A stretch of 55,256 nucleotides of DNA from GJ-E10 sp035625725. GTDB lineage: Bacteria; Pseudomonadota; Gammaproteobacteria; Burkholderiales; Burkholderiaceae_F. This document shows positions 16,678-24,473 of the stretch, piece after piece. The notes under the pieces are model-generated. The model was not told where the DNA came from, ran no database searches, and saw only the letters and a list, made by a program, of their open reading frames with translations. The stretch's first letter is position 1. The number at the start of each line of letters is the position of its first letter. Position numbers and translations under genes: made by a program. The stretch covers positions 1 to 55,256 of the forward strand of contig DASPPB010000079.1 of the NCBI GenBank assembly GCA_035625725.1, in the 5' to 3' direction.

Positions 16678-17559
16678 CTAGGAGATCGCGGCGCTGCCGC
16701 CGACGATCTCCGAGATCTCCTTGGTGATGCCCGCCTGTCGCGTCTTGTTCATCACGAGCTGAAGCTCGCTGATCATCTTCTTGGCATTGTCCGAGGCCGC
16801 CTTCATCGCCACCATGCGCGCGCTTTGCTCCGAGGCGTTGTTTTCGACGATCGCCTGGTAAATGAGAGCTTCGATGTAGCGCACCATGAGCTCGTCGACG
16901 ACGCTGCGCGCGTCGGGCTCGTAGAGATAATCCCACGCGTATTGCCGGCGTTCCTCCGCGGTCTGCTGCAGGCGCTCGGCCGACAGCGGCAGCAGCTGCT
17001 CGAGCACGGGTTCTTGCTTCATCGTGTTGATGAAGCGCGAATACGCCAGGTACACGGCGCTCAGGCGCCCCTGGCTGTAGCCCTCGAGCAGCGGTGTCAC
17101 CGGGTTGGTGAGCTTCTCGCGATAGGGCCCCTCGCCCAGCTGCACGGCCTGTCCGATCACGTAGGCGCCGAGTCGCTGCAGAAACGCCAGACCCTTGGCA
17201 CCGACCGCGCAGGCCTCGAACGACACCCCGTCGGCCTCCCACTGGCGAAAGCGCCCCAGCAGCAGGCGCCACATGTTCGTGTTGAGCCCGCCACACAGTC
17301 CCTTGTCGGTGGAAACCAGAATCAGGCCGACGGTCTTGCCGTCCTCGCGGCGCACGAGATACGGGTGGCGATATTCGGGATTGGCCAAAGCCATGTGCGC
17401 GCTGATGTTGCGGATCTTGTCCACATAGGGGCGCGTCTGGCGCATGCGCTCCTGGGCGCGGCGCATTTTGGATGCCGCAACCATTTCCATAGCCTTGGTG
17501 ATCTTGCGCGTGTTTTGCACGCTCTTGATCTGGGCGCGGATTTCCTTGGTGCTGGGCAT
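16678..17559 (-). CDS. atpG: ATP synthase gamma subunit
   Basis: A 293-residue gamma subunit, the central rotor shaft. It begins MPSTKEIRAQIKSVQNTRKITKAMEMVAASKMRRAQ, the family's N-terminal helix. The C-terminal helix, ASDNAKKMISELQLVMNKTRQAGITKEISEIVGG, is also canonical. Between them lies a Rossmann-like domain containing STDKGLCGGLN. Fourth F1 gene in the operon, 68 bases after atpA. Confidence 0.98.
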   Translation of the reverse strand: MPSTKEIRAQIKSVQNTRKITKAMEMVAASKMRRAQERMRQTRPYVDKIRNISAHMALANPEYRHPYLVRREDGKTVGLILVSTDKGLCGGLNTNMWRLLLGRFRQWEADGVSFEACAVGAKGLAFLQRLGAYVIGQAVQLGEGPYREKLTNPVTPLLEGYSQGRLSAVYLAYSRFINTMKQEPVLEQLLPLSAERLQQTAEERRQYAWDYLYEPDARSVVDELMVRYIEALIYQAIVENNASEQSARMVAMKAASDNAKKMISELQLVMNKTRQAGITKEISEIVGGSAAIS

Positions 17560-17627
17560 TGTCGGTTACCTGGCGATCACAGGCGCGTTGCGCGGGCAGG
17601 GTTGCTGTTGCCTTGTTGCCTCTGGAA

Positions 17628-19169
17628 CTAGACCGTCATGCTCGCGACGAAGGCCTTCAGGGCTTCGTGCAGCGCGGCCTCGTCGTCCTTGGACAAATCC
17701 TTGGCTGTTTCGATGCGCTCGATCAGGGCGCGGTGGTGCATTTTCAGGTACTCGCGCATCGCCTTTTCGACCTCAAGTGCCTTGGGCACCGGCACCTGGT
17801 TGAAATACCCCGAGTTGACCGCAAACAGCGTCACGGCCTGTTCCCAGACCTGCAGCGGCTGGTACTGCGGCTGCTTCATGAGCTCGGTCACAAGCCGGCC
17901 CAGGTCGAGTTGCTTGCGGGTGGCCTCATCGAGGTCCGAGGCAAACTGCGCAAAGGCCGCGAGCTCGCGGTACTGGGCGAGCGCCAGGCGCACGCCACCG
18001 CCCAACTTCTTGATGACCTTGGTCTGCGCGGCGCCCCCGACCCGCGATACCGAAATGCCGGCGTTGATGGCCGGGCGGATCCCCGCGTTAAACAAGTCGG
18101 TCTCCAGGAAGATCTGGCCGTCGGTAATGGAAATGACGTTGGTCGGCACGAAGGCGGTCACGTCGCCGGCCTGCGTCTCGATGATCGGCAGGGCCGTGAG
18201 CGAGCCGGTCTTGCCCTTGACCGCGCCCTTGGTGAATTTTTCGACGTACTCGGCGTTCACGCGCGCTGCGCGCTCGAGCAGACGCGAGTGCAGATAAAAA
18301 ACGTCGCCTGGGTAGGCCTCGCGCCCGGGCGGCCGACGCAGCAGCAAGGAGATCTGACGGTAGGCCCACGCCTGCTTGGTCAGGTCGTCGTAAATGATCA
18401 ACGCGTCTTGGCCGCGATCACGGAAGTACTCGCCCATCGTGCACCCCGAGTAGGGGGCGATGTACTGCATGGCGGCCGAGTCCGACGCCGATGCAGCCAC
18501 GACGATGGTGTAGGCAAGTGCGCCCGTTTCTTCGAGCTTGCGCACCACATTGGAGATGGTCGAGGCCTTCTGCCCGATCGCGACATACACGCAGATCAGC
18601 TCCTTGCCCCGGGAATTGATGATGGTGTCGACGGCGACCGCGGTTTTGCCGGTCTGGCGGTCACCAATGATCAGCTCGCGCTGGCCCCGGCCGATAGGCA
18701 CCATCGCGTCGATCGACTTCAGGCCCGTCTGCACCGGCTGCGATACCGACTGGCGCGCGATCACGCCCGGAGCAACCTTTTCGATCACGTCGCGCTGCGT
18801 GGACGCGATCGGGCCTTTGCCGTCGATCGGCCGGCCGAGCGCGTCGACCACGCGTCCGATAAGTTCGTTGCCCACGGGCACGTCCAAAATGCGCCCCGAG
18901 GTTTTGACGGTGTCGCCTTCGAGAATGTGCTGGTAGTCGCCCAGAACCACGCAACCGACCGAGTCGCGCTCCAAGTTCAGCGCTAGCCCCACAGTCTGGT
19001 CCTTGAATTCCAGAATCTCGCCTTGCATGACGTCGGACAGACCGTGAATGCGGCAGATGCCGTCGGTCACGGTAACCACCGTGCCCTGCGTGCGGACGTC
19101 GGTCGTCACACCCAGACCCTGGATGCGGCTCTTTAGCAGTTCGCTGATTTCGGATGGATTGAGTTGCAT
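17628..19169 (-). CDS. atpA: ATP synthase alpha subunit
   Basis: A 513-residue regulatory alpha subunit of F1, forming the alternating hexamer with beta. Walker A is GDRQTGKTAVAVDTI around residue 169. ISVSRVGGAAQTKVIKKLGGGVRLALAQYREL is the conserved C-terminal region. The length equals that of E. coli AtpA. It starts 22 bases after atpH. Confidence 0.99.
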   Translation of the reverse strand: MQLNPSEISELLKSRIQGLGVTTDVRTQGTVVTVTDGICRIHGLSDVMQGEILEFKDQTVGLALNLERDSVGCVVLGDYQHILEGDTVKTSGRILDVPVGNELIGRVVDALGRPIDGKGPIASTQRDVIEKVAPGVIARQSVSQPVQTGLKSIDAMVPIGRGQRELIIGDRQTGKTAVAVDTIINSRGKELICVYVAIGQKASTISNVVRKLEETGALAYTIVVAASASDSAAMQYIAPYSGCTMGEYFRDRGQDALIIYDDLTKQAWAYRQISLLLRRPPGREAYPGDVFYLHSRLLERAARVNAEYVEKFTKGAVKGKTGSLTALPIIETQAGDVTAFVPTNVISITDGQIFLETDLFNAGIRPAINAGISVSRVGGAAQTKVIKKLGGGVRLALAQYRELAAFAQFASDLDEATRKQLDLGRLVTELMKQPQYQPLQVWEQAVTLFAVNSGYFNQVPVPKALEVEKAMREYLKMHHRALIERIETAKDLSKDDEAALHEALKAFVASMTV

Positions 19170-19191
19170 CGAACCACTCCCTAAGGGGGAA

Positions 19192-19731
19192 TCAGGAGGT
19201 CAACTGGCCCCGCATCGCCTCCAGGCGTGCAAGCACCGAGTTGTCCAGTACCCGATCGCCGACGGTCACCCGCACGCCCCCAATGAGCTGCGGATTGAGT
19301 CGGACGTCGGGGTTGAGGCGAAACGGAAACTTGCGGGCCAGGGCGGTGACCAGACCCGCCAGATCTTCGGCGCTGATGGGGAACGCGCTTTCAATGATGC
19401 AGTCGGCAACGCCCTGGGAGACGTTGACGAGCTTGCGAAACTGGGTCGCCACCTCGGGCAACGCCGCAAGCCGATCGTTGGCGATCAGCAGCATGAACAA
19501 CTCGGCGACCGGAGCCGGCAGCGGCTGTGCGTGCAGTCCGGCGAGCAGCTCGAAACGACGCGCGTCCGAGAGCTTCGGATTCGAAAGCAAGGAGGTAATG
19601 GCCGCATCGTCGATCAGTGCGCCGACGGAGTCCAAGGCCCCTTGCCATTGCGCCAGCTCCGGCGCGTGCGCCTGCGAGGCCTCGAAAAGAGCCTCGGCGT
19701 ACGGGCGCGCGATCGTCGATAATTCGGCCAT
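19192..19731 (-). CDS. atpH: ATP synthase delta subunit
   Basis: A 179-residue delta subunit that joins F1 to the peripheral stalk. It starts MAELSTIARPYAEALFEAS, the family signature, with a six-helix N-terminal domain. The C-terminal VRLNPQLIGGVRVTVGDRVLDNSVLARLEAMRGQL is diagnostic. It starts two bases after the atpF stop, suggesting translational coupling. Confidence 0.97.
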   Translation of the reverse strand: MAELSTIARPYAEALFEASQAHAPELAQWQGALDSVGALIDDAAITSLLSNPKLSDARRFELLAGLHAQPLPAPVAELFMLLIANDRLAALPEVATQFRKLVNVSQGVADCIIESAFPISAEDLAGLVTALARKFPFRLNPDVRLNPQLIGGVRVTVGDRVLDNSVLARLEAMRGQLTS

Positions 19732-19733
19732 GG

Positions 19734-20204
19734 CTAGAGCTGCTCTTTGAGCTGGGTGAGCAAAGCCGCGTGCGTGCGCGAATCGACCTCGCGCTTGAGG
19801 ATTTGCTCGGCTCCGGCCACGGCCAGTTCGGCCACGCGATCGCGCAGTTCCAGCTTCGCGCGCACGAGCTGCTGTTCGGCTTCGAACTTGGCCGCCGAAA
19901 TGAGCCGCTCCCCCTCCACCTTGGCCTGCGCCTTGGCCGCGTCGACGATGGCCTGGGCGCGTTTTTCCGTGTCGATGATGATGAGCTGCGCCCGCGCCTT
20001 GGCGTCGGTCTCGAGTTGCGCAATCTTGCGCGTGGCCTCCGCCAGACTCTTGTTGCCCTGGTCGGCAGCCGCCAGGCCATCGGCGATCTTTTGACGCCGG
20101 GCGTCGAGCGCCCGTATCAAGGGCGGCCAGATGAATTTCATCGTGACCCAGCCCAAGATGATGAAGACGATCGCCTGAACGATCAAGGTGGCGTTTAGAT
20201 TCAT
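19734..20204 (-). CDS. atpF: ATP synthase subunit b
   Basis: A 156-residue subunit b, which forms the dimeric peripheral stalk. A single N-terminal membrane helix (ATLIVQAIVFIILGWVTMKFIW) is followed by a long charged, Ala/Lys/Glu-rich coiled coil (residues 35-150). The length matches E. coli subunit b. It lies 105 bases after atpE and two before atpH. Confidence 0.97.
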   Translation of the reverse strand: MNLNATLIVQAIVFIILGWVTMKFIWPPLIRALDARRQKIADGLAAADQGNKSLAEATRKIAQLETDAKARAQLIIIDTEKRAQAIVDAAKAQAKVEGERLISAAKFEAEQQLVRAKLELRDRVAELAVAGAEQILKREVDSRTHAALLTQLKEQL

Positions 20205-20309
20205 GTTCGAAACCCCGTTACGCGGCGGTCTACAGTGCGTCGAGCTGCAGAACCGGTCGCCGACGGCGAGCGCGGGACGGTTGCGGCCCCCGCCCAGCCC
20301 TTTGCTCCA

Positions 20310-20558
20310 TCAGCCTGCCGCGGTAAATGGATTGGCCGTGGCAAACCACAAGGCGATCCCCACGCCGATGATGAACGAGGCGTCGATCAGGCCCAACAAC
20401 AGGAACACCTTGGTCTGCAGCGTGTTCATCAATTCGGGCTGGCGCGCCGAGGCTTCGATGAACCTGCCGGACATGATGCCAATACCAATACAGGCGCCGG
20501 CGGCGCCCAGACCGATGATCAGCCCGCAAGCGACGGCGACGAGCCCAATGGTAGTCAT
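20310..20558 (-). CDS. atpE: ATP synthase subunit c
   Basis: An 82-residue hairpin protein that forms the rotor ring. The first helix contains GLGAAGACIGIGI, the polar loop is ARQPE, and the second helix has the ion-binding Asp59 in GLIDASFIIG. An aspartate without extra sodium ligands points to proton coupling. The start at 20558 is fixed by an AGGAG ribosome site eight bases upstream. An in-frame ATG at 20588 is less likely. Confidence 0.97.
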   Translation of the reverse strand: MTTIGLVAVACGLIIGLGAAGACIGIGIMSGRFIEASARQPELMNTLQTKVFLLLGLIDASFIIGVGIALWFATANPFTAAG

Positions 20559-20598
20559 AACATTCTCCTGTGTGGAAAGTGGCAACAAAAGTTTGCGC

Positions 20599-21456
20599 TT
20601 AGTGCGCGGCGTGGGATTCCTGTGCCTGGCCGATGTACACCAGTGTCAGCATCATGAAGATGAAGGCCTGCAGCAGAACGATCAGGACGTGAAAAATGGC
20701 CCAGACCGACCCCGTGAAGATCTGCAGCACGACACCGACCGCGGTGGCGCTGCCCCCAAGCAGGGCGATCAGAAAAAAGAGCAGTTCACCCGCGTACATG
20801 TTGCCGTACAACCGCATGCCCATCGAAAAGGTCTTCGAGAAGTACTCGATGACGTTTAAGCCCAGGTTGGCCGCGGCAAGCAGTGCGCCGCCAATCCAGG
20901 TCAGCGGATTCCAGTTCAGGTGCACCCGCCCGAACGGTGCGACGACCAGCTCTTTGACGTAGCCAAAAAGCCCCTTCATGCGCAGCCCGTAATACAGGGA
21001 CAGAACCAAAACGGCGATCGCCATGCCCAGCGGCGCGTTCAGATCCGCAGTAGGCAGGGGACGCAAGTGCGACAGACCGATGCCTTGGGCCAGGCGCGGC
21101 AGGGCATCGACCGGCAGCAGGTCGATGGCATTCATCAGCGTGACCCAGCAAAAGACCGTCAGTGCGAGCGGAGCCGCGTAACGCCGATCGCCGGTAACAA
21201 GCGCTTTGGCCTGGTCATCGACGAGTTCGACGAGCATCTCGATGAAGGCTTGCATACGCCCCGGGACGCCTTCGGTAACACGCTGGGCAACCAGCCGCAG
21301 ACCCACGAGGACCACGAGCGCGATGAGCAGCGAGAAAAACAGCGTGTCGTAGTGGATGACCGAAAGGTCGAACAACCCGTGCTGCTGCTTATTGGCAAGG
21401 TTGTGCAGGTGATGCGCAACATACTCGGAGGGCGTAACTGCTTCGCTGCTAGCCAT
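20599..21456 (-). CDS. atpB: ATP synthase subunit a
   Basis: A 285-residue integral membrane subunit a, which provides the proton half-channels. The essential arginine lies in FSMGMRLYGNMYAGELLFFLIA, the fourth helix. The C-terminal helix is LLQAFIFMMLTLVYIGQA. The start at 21456 (MASSEAVTPSEYVAHHL) matches beta-proteobacterial AtpB. The frame remains open upstream to 21546 but reaches the end of atpI. Confidence 0.97.
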   Translation of the reverse strand: MASSEAVTPSEYVAHHLHNLANKQQHGLFDLSVIHYDTLFFSLLIALVVLVGLRLVAQRVTEGVPGRMQAFIEMLVELVDDQAKALVTGDRRYAAPLALTVFCWVTLMNAIDLLPVDALPRLAQGIGLSHLRPLPTADLNAPLGMAIAVLVLSLYYGLRMKGLFGYVKELVVAPFGRVHLNWNPLTWIGGALLAAANLGLNVIEYFSKTFSMGMRLYGNMYAGELLFFLIALLGGSATAVGVVLQIFTGSVWAIFHVLIVLLQAFIFMMLTLVYIGQAQESHAAH

Positions 21457-21487
21457 CGCTCGGACCGCTCTTGTGCCACACCCGACG

Positions 21488-21868
21488 TCAGCGCTGGCGC
21501 CAAGCGAGGGCAACAGGTTGCACCAACAAAACAGCGCTGACCCCACCGATCAGCGCCGGCCAAACTACGTTTTTGTAGCTCCACACGACCAGCGCCAGCG
21601 AGCCGACCATGAGTACCACTTTGCACACCTCGCCGATCAGGACCATGAAGACGCCAGCCGACGCTCCCGTTGATCCCGCTCGAGCGCCGTGAGGCCGCTG
21701 CAATAAGCCCAACAGCGCGAGGTTCAGCGCGAACAAACCATTGGGAAGTAAGCAGGCCAGGGCGCCCAACAGCGCACTTAACGCCGCATGCGACCCAGCG
21801 ATCGCCCCCGCTGCCGCGGCGACAATCAGGGACGCGATGAACTGCACCAACACGACCCGGAACATCAT
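21488..21868 (-). CDS. atpI: ATP synthase subunit I
   Basis: A 126-residue protein with four predicted membrane helices (from FRVVLVQFIASLIVAAAAG through VLLVQPVALAW). It is in the usual AtpI position as the first gene of the atp operon. AtpI helps assemble the c-ring. The start at 21868 (or the adjacent ATG at 21865) is preferred over 21976, because the predicted operon promoter lies between them. Low conservation is typical of this subunit. Confidence 0.85.
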   Translation of the reverse strand: MMFRVVLVQFIASLIVAAAAGAIAGSHAALSALLGALACLLPNGLFALNLALLGLLQRPHGARAGSTGASAGVFMVLIGEVCKVVLMVGSLALVVWSYKNVVWPALIGGVSAVLLVQPVALAWRQR

Positions 21869-21956
21869 CCGGACCAGCCCGCAACCGCGCGCCGGTGACG
21901 CGGCACGCGTCCCCAGGTGTTCTGCAGCAGGCCCCCAACCTCCCCAAAGCCTGCAA

Positions 21957-21986
21957 ATTTTACGGCGCCCCAGCAAACAGGGTCAA
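21957..21986 (-). promoter_or_regulatory. atp operon promoter
   Basis: On the minus strand TTGACC (21981-21986) and TAAAAT (21957-21962) are separated by 18 bases. Each matches five of six consensus positions. It would start transcription about 80 bases before the atpI ATG at 21868. Confidence 0.6.
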
Positions 21987-22046
21987 GTATGCGCGTGCGC
22001 CGTTTCCCCTGAAACGGACAACGGCGCGCGGCTTTGTTGACGAAGA

Positions 22047-22904
22047 TCACGACCCGAGCGGCCGGGTGAGAACCTCGATGAGCCCTTGGAGTTGATCGAG
22101 GCTCGAATAGTCGATCACGATCTGTCCACGACCACGGCGCGCCGGTCGCAGCGCGACCCGAGTGGCCAGCGCGTCGCACAGTTGTTCTTCGAGGCGATCG
22201 AGGTCGCGGTCCCGGCTGCGTTTGGCGCGCGCGGGCGCGGGCGTGTTCGAGCGCCGCACGAGATGTTCGGCCTGGCGCACCGAATAGCCGCGCGCGGCGA
22301 TTTCCTGGCCCAGGCGGATTTGATCGACTGGCTGTACCGCCAACAGGGCCCGCGCGTGGCCCATGTCGAGACGACCCTGCATGAGCAGCTCCTGTACCGG
22401 CTGGGGCAACTGCAACAGCCGCAGCAAATTGGTGGTGGCGCTGCGCGATCGTCCGATGGCCTGGGCGGCCTGCTCATGGGTGAAGGAGAACTCGGCGACC
22501 AGACGCTGCACGCCTTGCGCCTCCTCAAGCGGATTGAGGTCCTCGCGCTGGATGTTTTCGATGAGCGCCATCGCGAGCGCGCCCTCGTCGGGGACATCGC
22601 GCACGATCACCGGCACCTCGGCCAGGCCGGCCATTTGTGCGGCCCGAAAGCGGCGCTCGCCCGCGATGATCTCGTATTGATCCGCAGCCAGCGCGCGCAC
22701 GAGGATGGGCTGTATCACGCCTTGTTGGCGGATGGACTCGGCGAGTTCCGCGAGCGCCTCGGGCTGCATCCGCGTTCGCGGCTGGTACTTGCCCGGCCGC
22801 AACTGCGTGATGGGCAGCTCTTGGGGGGCGCGCAGGTTGGCCTCCGCACGATCGCTGCCCAGCAAGGCATCGAGTCCGCGGCCCAGGCCCTTAGTTCGTT
22901 TCAT
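22047..22904 (-). CDS. parB: Chromosome partitioning protein ParB
   Basis: A 285-residue ParB/Spo0J, the CTP-dependent clamp that loads at parS and spreads. The N-terminal GLGRGLDALLG is the usual ParA-contact region. GERRFRAAQMAGL is the CTP-binding motif, with ENIQREDLNPLEEA following. The helix-turn-helix FTHEQAAQAIGRSRSATTNLLRLL reads parS. The C-terminal dimer domain ends QLQGLIEVLTRPL. Two perfect parS sites lie at 26677-26729. It follows parA by 62 bases. Confidence 0.97.
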   Translation of the reverse strand: MKRTKGLGRGLDALLGSDRAEANLRAPQELPITQLRPGKYQPRTRMQPEALAELAESIRQQGVIQPILVRALAADQYEIIAGERRFRAAQMAGLAEVPVIVRDVPDEGALAMALIENIQREDLNPLEEAQGVQRLVAEFSFTHEQAAQAIGRSRSATTNLLRLLQLPQPVQELLMQGRLDMGHARALLAVQPVDQIRLGQEIAARGYSVRQAEHLVRRSNTPAPARAKRSRDRDLDRLEEQLCDALATRVALRPARRGRGQIVIDYSSLDQLQGLIEVLTRPLGS

Positions 22905-22966
22905 TGATTCGCTTCCGTTTGGCAGTGTTCGAACACGTCATTCACGGCGGAGGGTCGGGCGCGGAG

Positions 22967-23737
22967 CTAGAGCGTCTTGACGCGTTCGACCATCTCGGCA
23001 CCGAAGTCGACATATGCGATCGCGCCGCGGGCGCCGCGATCGTAAAGGACACCGGGTGTGCCATGGCTCGGGGCTTCGGCCAGTCGCACGTTGCGCGGGA
23101 TGATGGTCTTGAACACTTTGTCGCCGAAGTGCGCCACGAGCTGCTCGGAGACCTGCTGCTGCAGCGTGATGCGCGGGTCAAACATCACGCGCAGCAGCCC
23201 GATGATTTTGAGGTCGGCATTGAGGTTGGCGTGCACGCGCTTGATCGTGTTGACGAGGTCCGTCAGTCCCTCCAGCGCGAAGTACTCGCACTGCATCGGA
23301 ATGATGACTCCGTGCGCGGCGCATAGGCCGTTGAGCGTGAGTAGCGATAGCGAGGGCGGGCAGTCGATGAGGACGAAGTCGTAATGCGCCTGCACGTCCC
23401 GCAGCGCCGTGCGCAGTCGCGTTTCGCGCTGCGCGATCGAAACGAGTTCGACCTCCGCGCCGGCCAGCTCGCGGTTGGCACCCAGTACGTCGTAGCCGGC
23501 CGAGGGCGCGCGCACCACCGCGGCCTGAATCGGCGCCAGACCCAGCAGCACTTCGTAGACGGTGTTGGTCAGTTTGCGCTTGTCGACGCCGCTGCCCATC
23601 GTGGCGTTGCCCTGCGGGTCCAGGTCGATCAGCAAAACGCGTTGCTGGTGCACCGCGAGCCCGGCGGCGAGGTTGACCGCCGTGGTGGTCTTGCCGACTC
23701 CGCCTTTTTGGTTCGCGATGCAAAAGATCTGGGCCAA
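22967..23737 (-). CDS. parA: Chromosome partitioning ATPase ParA
   Basis: A 256-residue ParA/Soj. The deviant Walker A KGGVGKTT is at residues 11-18, and DFVLIDCPPSLSLLTLN is the A'/B motif region. It forms the ATP-dependent DNA-bound gradient that moves ParB-parS complexes. It lies 27 bases after rsmG and 62 before parB, in the conserved mnmG-rsmG-parA-parB order of origin-proximal regions in proteobacteria. Confidence 0.97.
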   Translation of the reverse strand: MAQIFCIANQKGGVGKTTTAVNLAAGLAVHQQRVLLIDLDPQGNATMGSGVDKRKLTNTVYEVLLGLAPIQAAVVRAPSAGYDVLGANRELAGAEVELVSIAQRETRLRTALRDVQAHYDFVLIDCPPSLSLLTLNGLCAAHGVIIPMQCEYFALEGLTDLVNTIKRVHANLNADLKIIGLLRVMFDPRITLQQQVSEQLVAHFGDKVFKTIIPRNVRLAEAPSHGTPGVLYDRGARGAIAYVDFGAEMVERVKTL

Positions 23738-23764
23738 GCCGCCGCCTGTGCTCGTTTTTGTCTT

Positions 23765-24439
23765 TTACGGATTGCCTGTGGCCGAAGCTCGCGTCGGGCG
23801 CAGGAGCACCAGGTGGCGCTGCTCGCGCAGCCTCGGGACGCGAAGTGTAATGGTGTCGAGCACCTCGACGCCGGCGGGCAGCTCGGAGAGCTCGGCCGCC
23901 GGGTAGCGGCCCTTCATGGCCGCCCAAAGACCTTGCGGGAGCAGCAAATCGCGCGTGCGTTCGACCAACTCCCGCAGCGATGAGAAGGCGCGCGCAACAA
24001 TGAGCTCGTGCCTGCCCAGGCCCCCGCGTTCCAGTCGGGCATGGTGGACGCTCACGTTGGTCAGGTGCAGTTCGATACGGACCTGCTGCAAGAAGGCGCA
24101 CTTCTTTTGCACGGCGTCGACTAGCGTGCCATGCCAGGCGGGCCGCACGATGGCCAATGCAATGCCGGGCAGCCCCGCACCGCTGCCGGCATCGAGAAAG
24201 CGCAAGGCCTGCCCGCTGGCAAGAGGCACCGCGTAGCGGGCGAGCGCGCACTCAAGCGGCAGCACGATGGCCAGACAGTCGAGCAAGTGGTGGCTGAGGA
24301 TGGCCGTGTCCTTTTCGATCGCCGTTAGGTTGTGCACGCGGCCCCAGCGCTGCAGCAAGTCCACAAAAGCGAGCAGACACGCGCATTGCTGCGGCTTGAG
24401 CTCGAGGTCCATCGCACGCCCCAGTTCCGCGAGCAGCAC
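23765..24439 (-). CDS. rsmG: 16S rRNA (guanine-527-N7)-methyltransferase
   Basis: A 224-residue SAM-dependent methyltransferase that modifies G527 in 16S rRNA. The SAM-binding motif is FLDAGSGAGLPGIAL, preceded by LLQRWGRVHNLTAI, a family hallmark. The chosen start is GTG at 24439, with GAGGAG nine bases upstream and 34 bases after mnmG. The frame is open further upstream to 24571, but that would overlap mnmG, and the added sequence is Pro/Arg-rich and unconserved. Loss of RsmG gives low-level streptomycin resistance in known species. Confidence 0.93.
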   Translation of the reverse strand: MLLAELGRAMDLELKPQQCACLLAFVDLLQRWGRVHNLTAIEKDTAILSHHLLDCLAIVLPLECALARYAVPLASGQALRFLDAGSGAGLPGIALAIVRPAWHGTLVDAVQKKCAFLQQVRIELHLTNVSVHHARLERGGLGRHELIVARAFSSLRELVERTRDLLLPQGLWAAMKGRYPAAELSELPAGVEVLDTITLRVPRLREQRHLVLLRPTRASATGNP

Positions 24440-24473
24440 GGGCGACAGCTCCTCGCCGGGTTGTGCAGTGCGC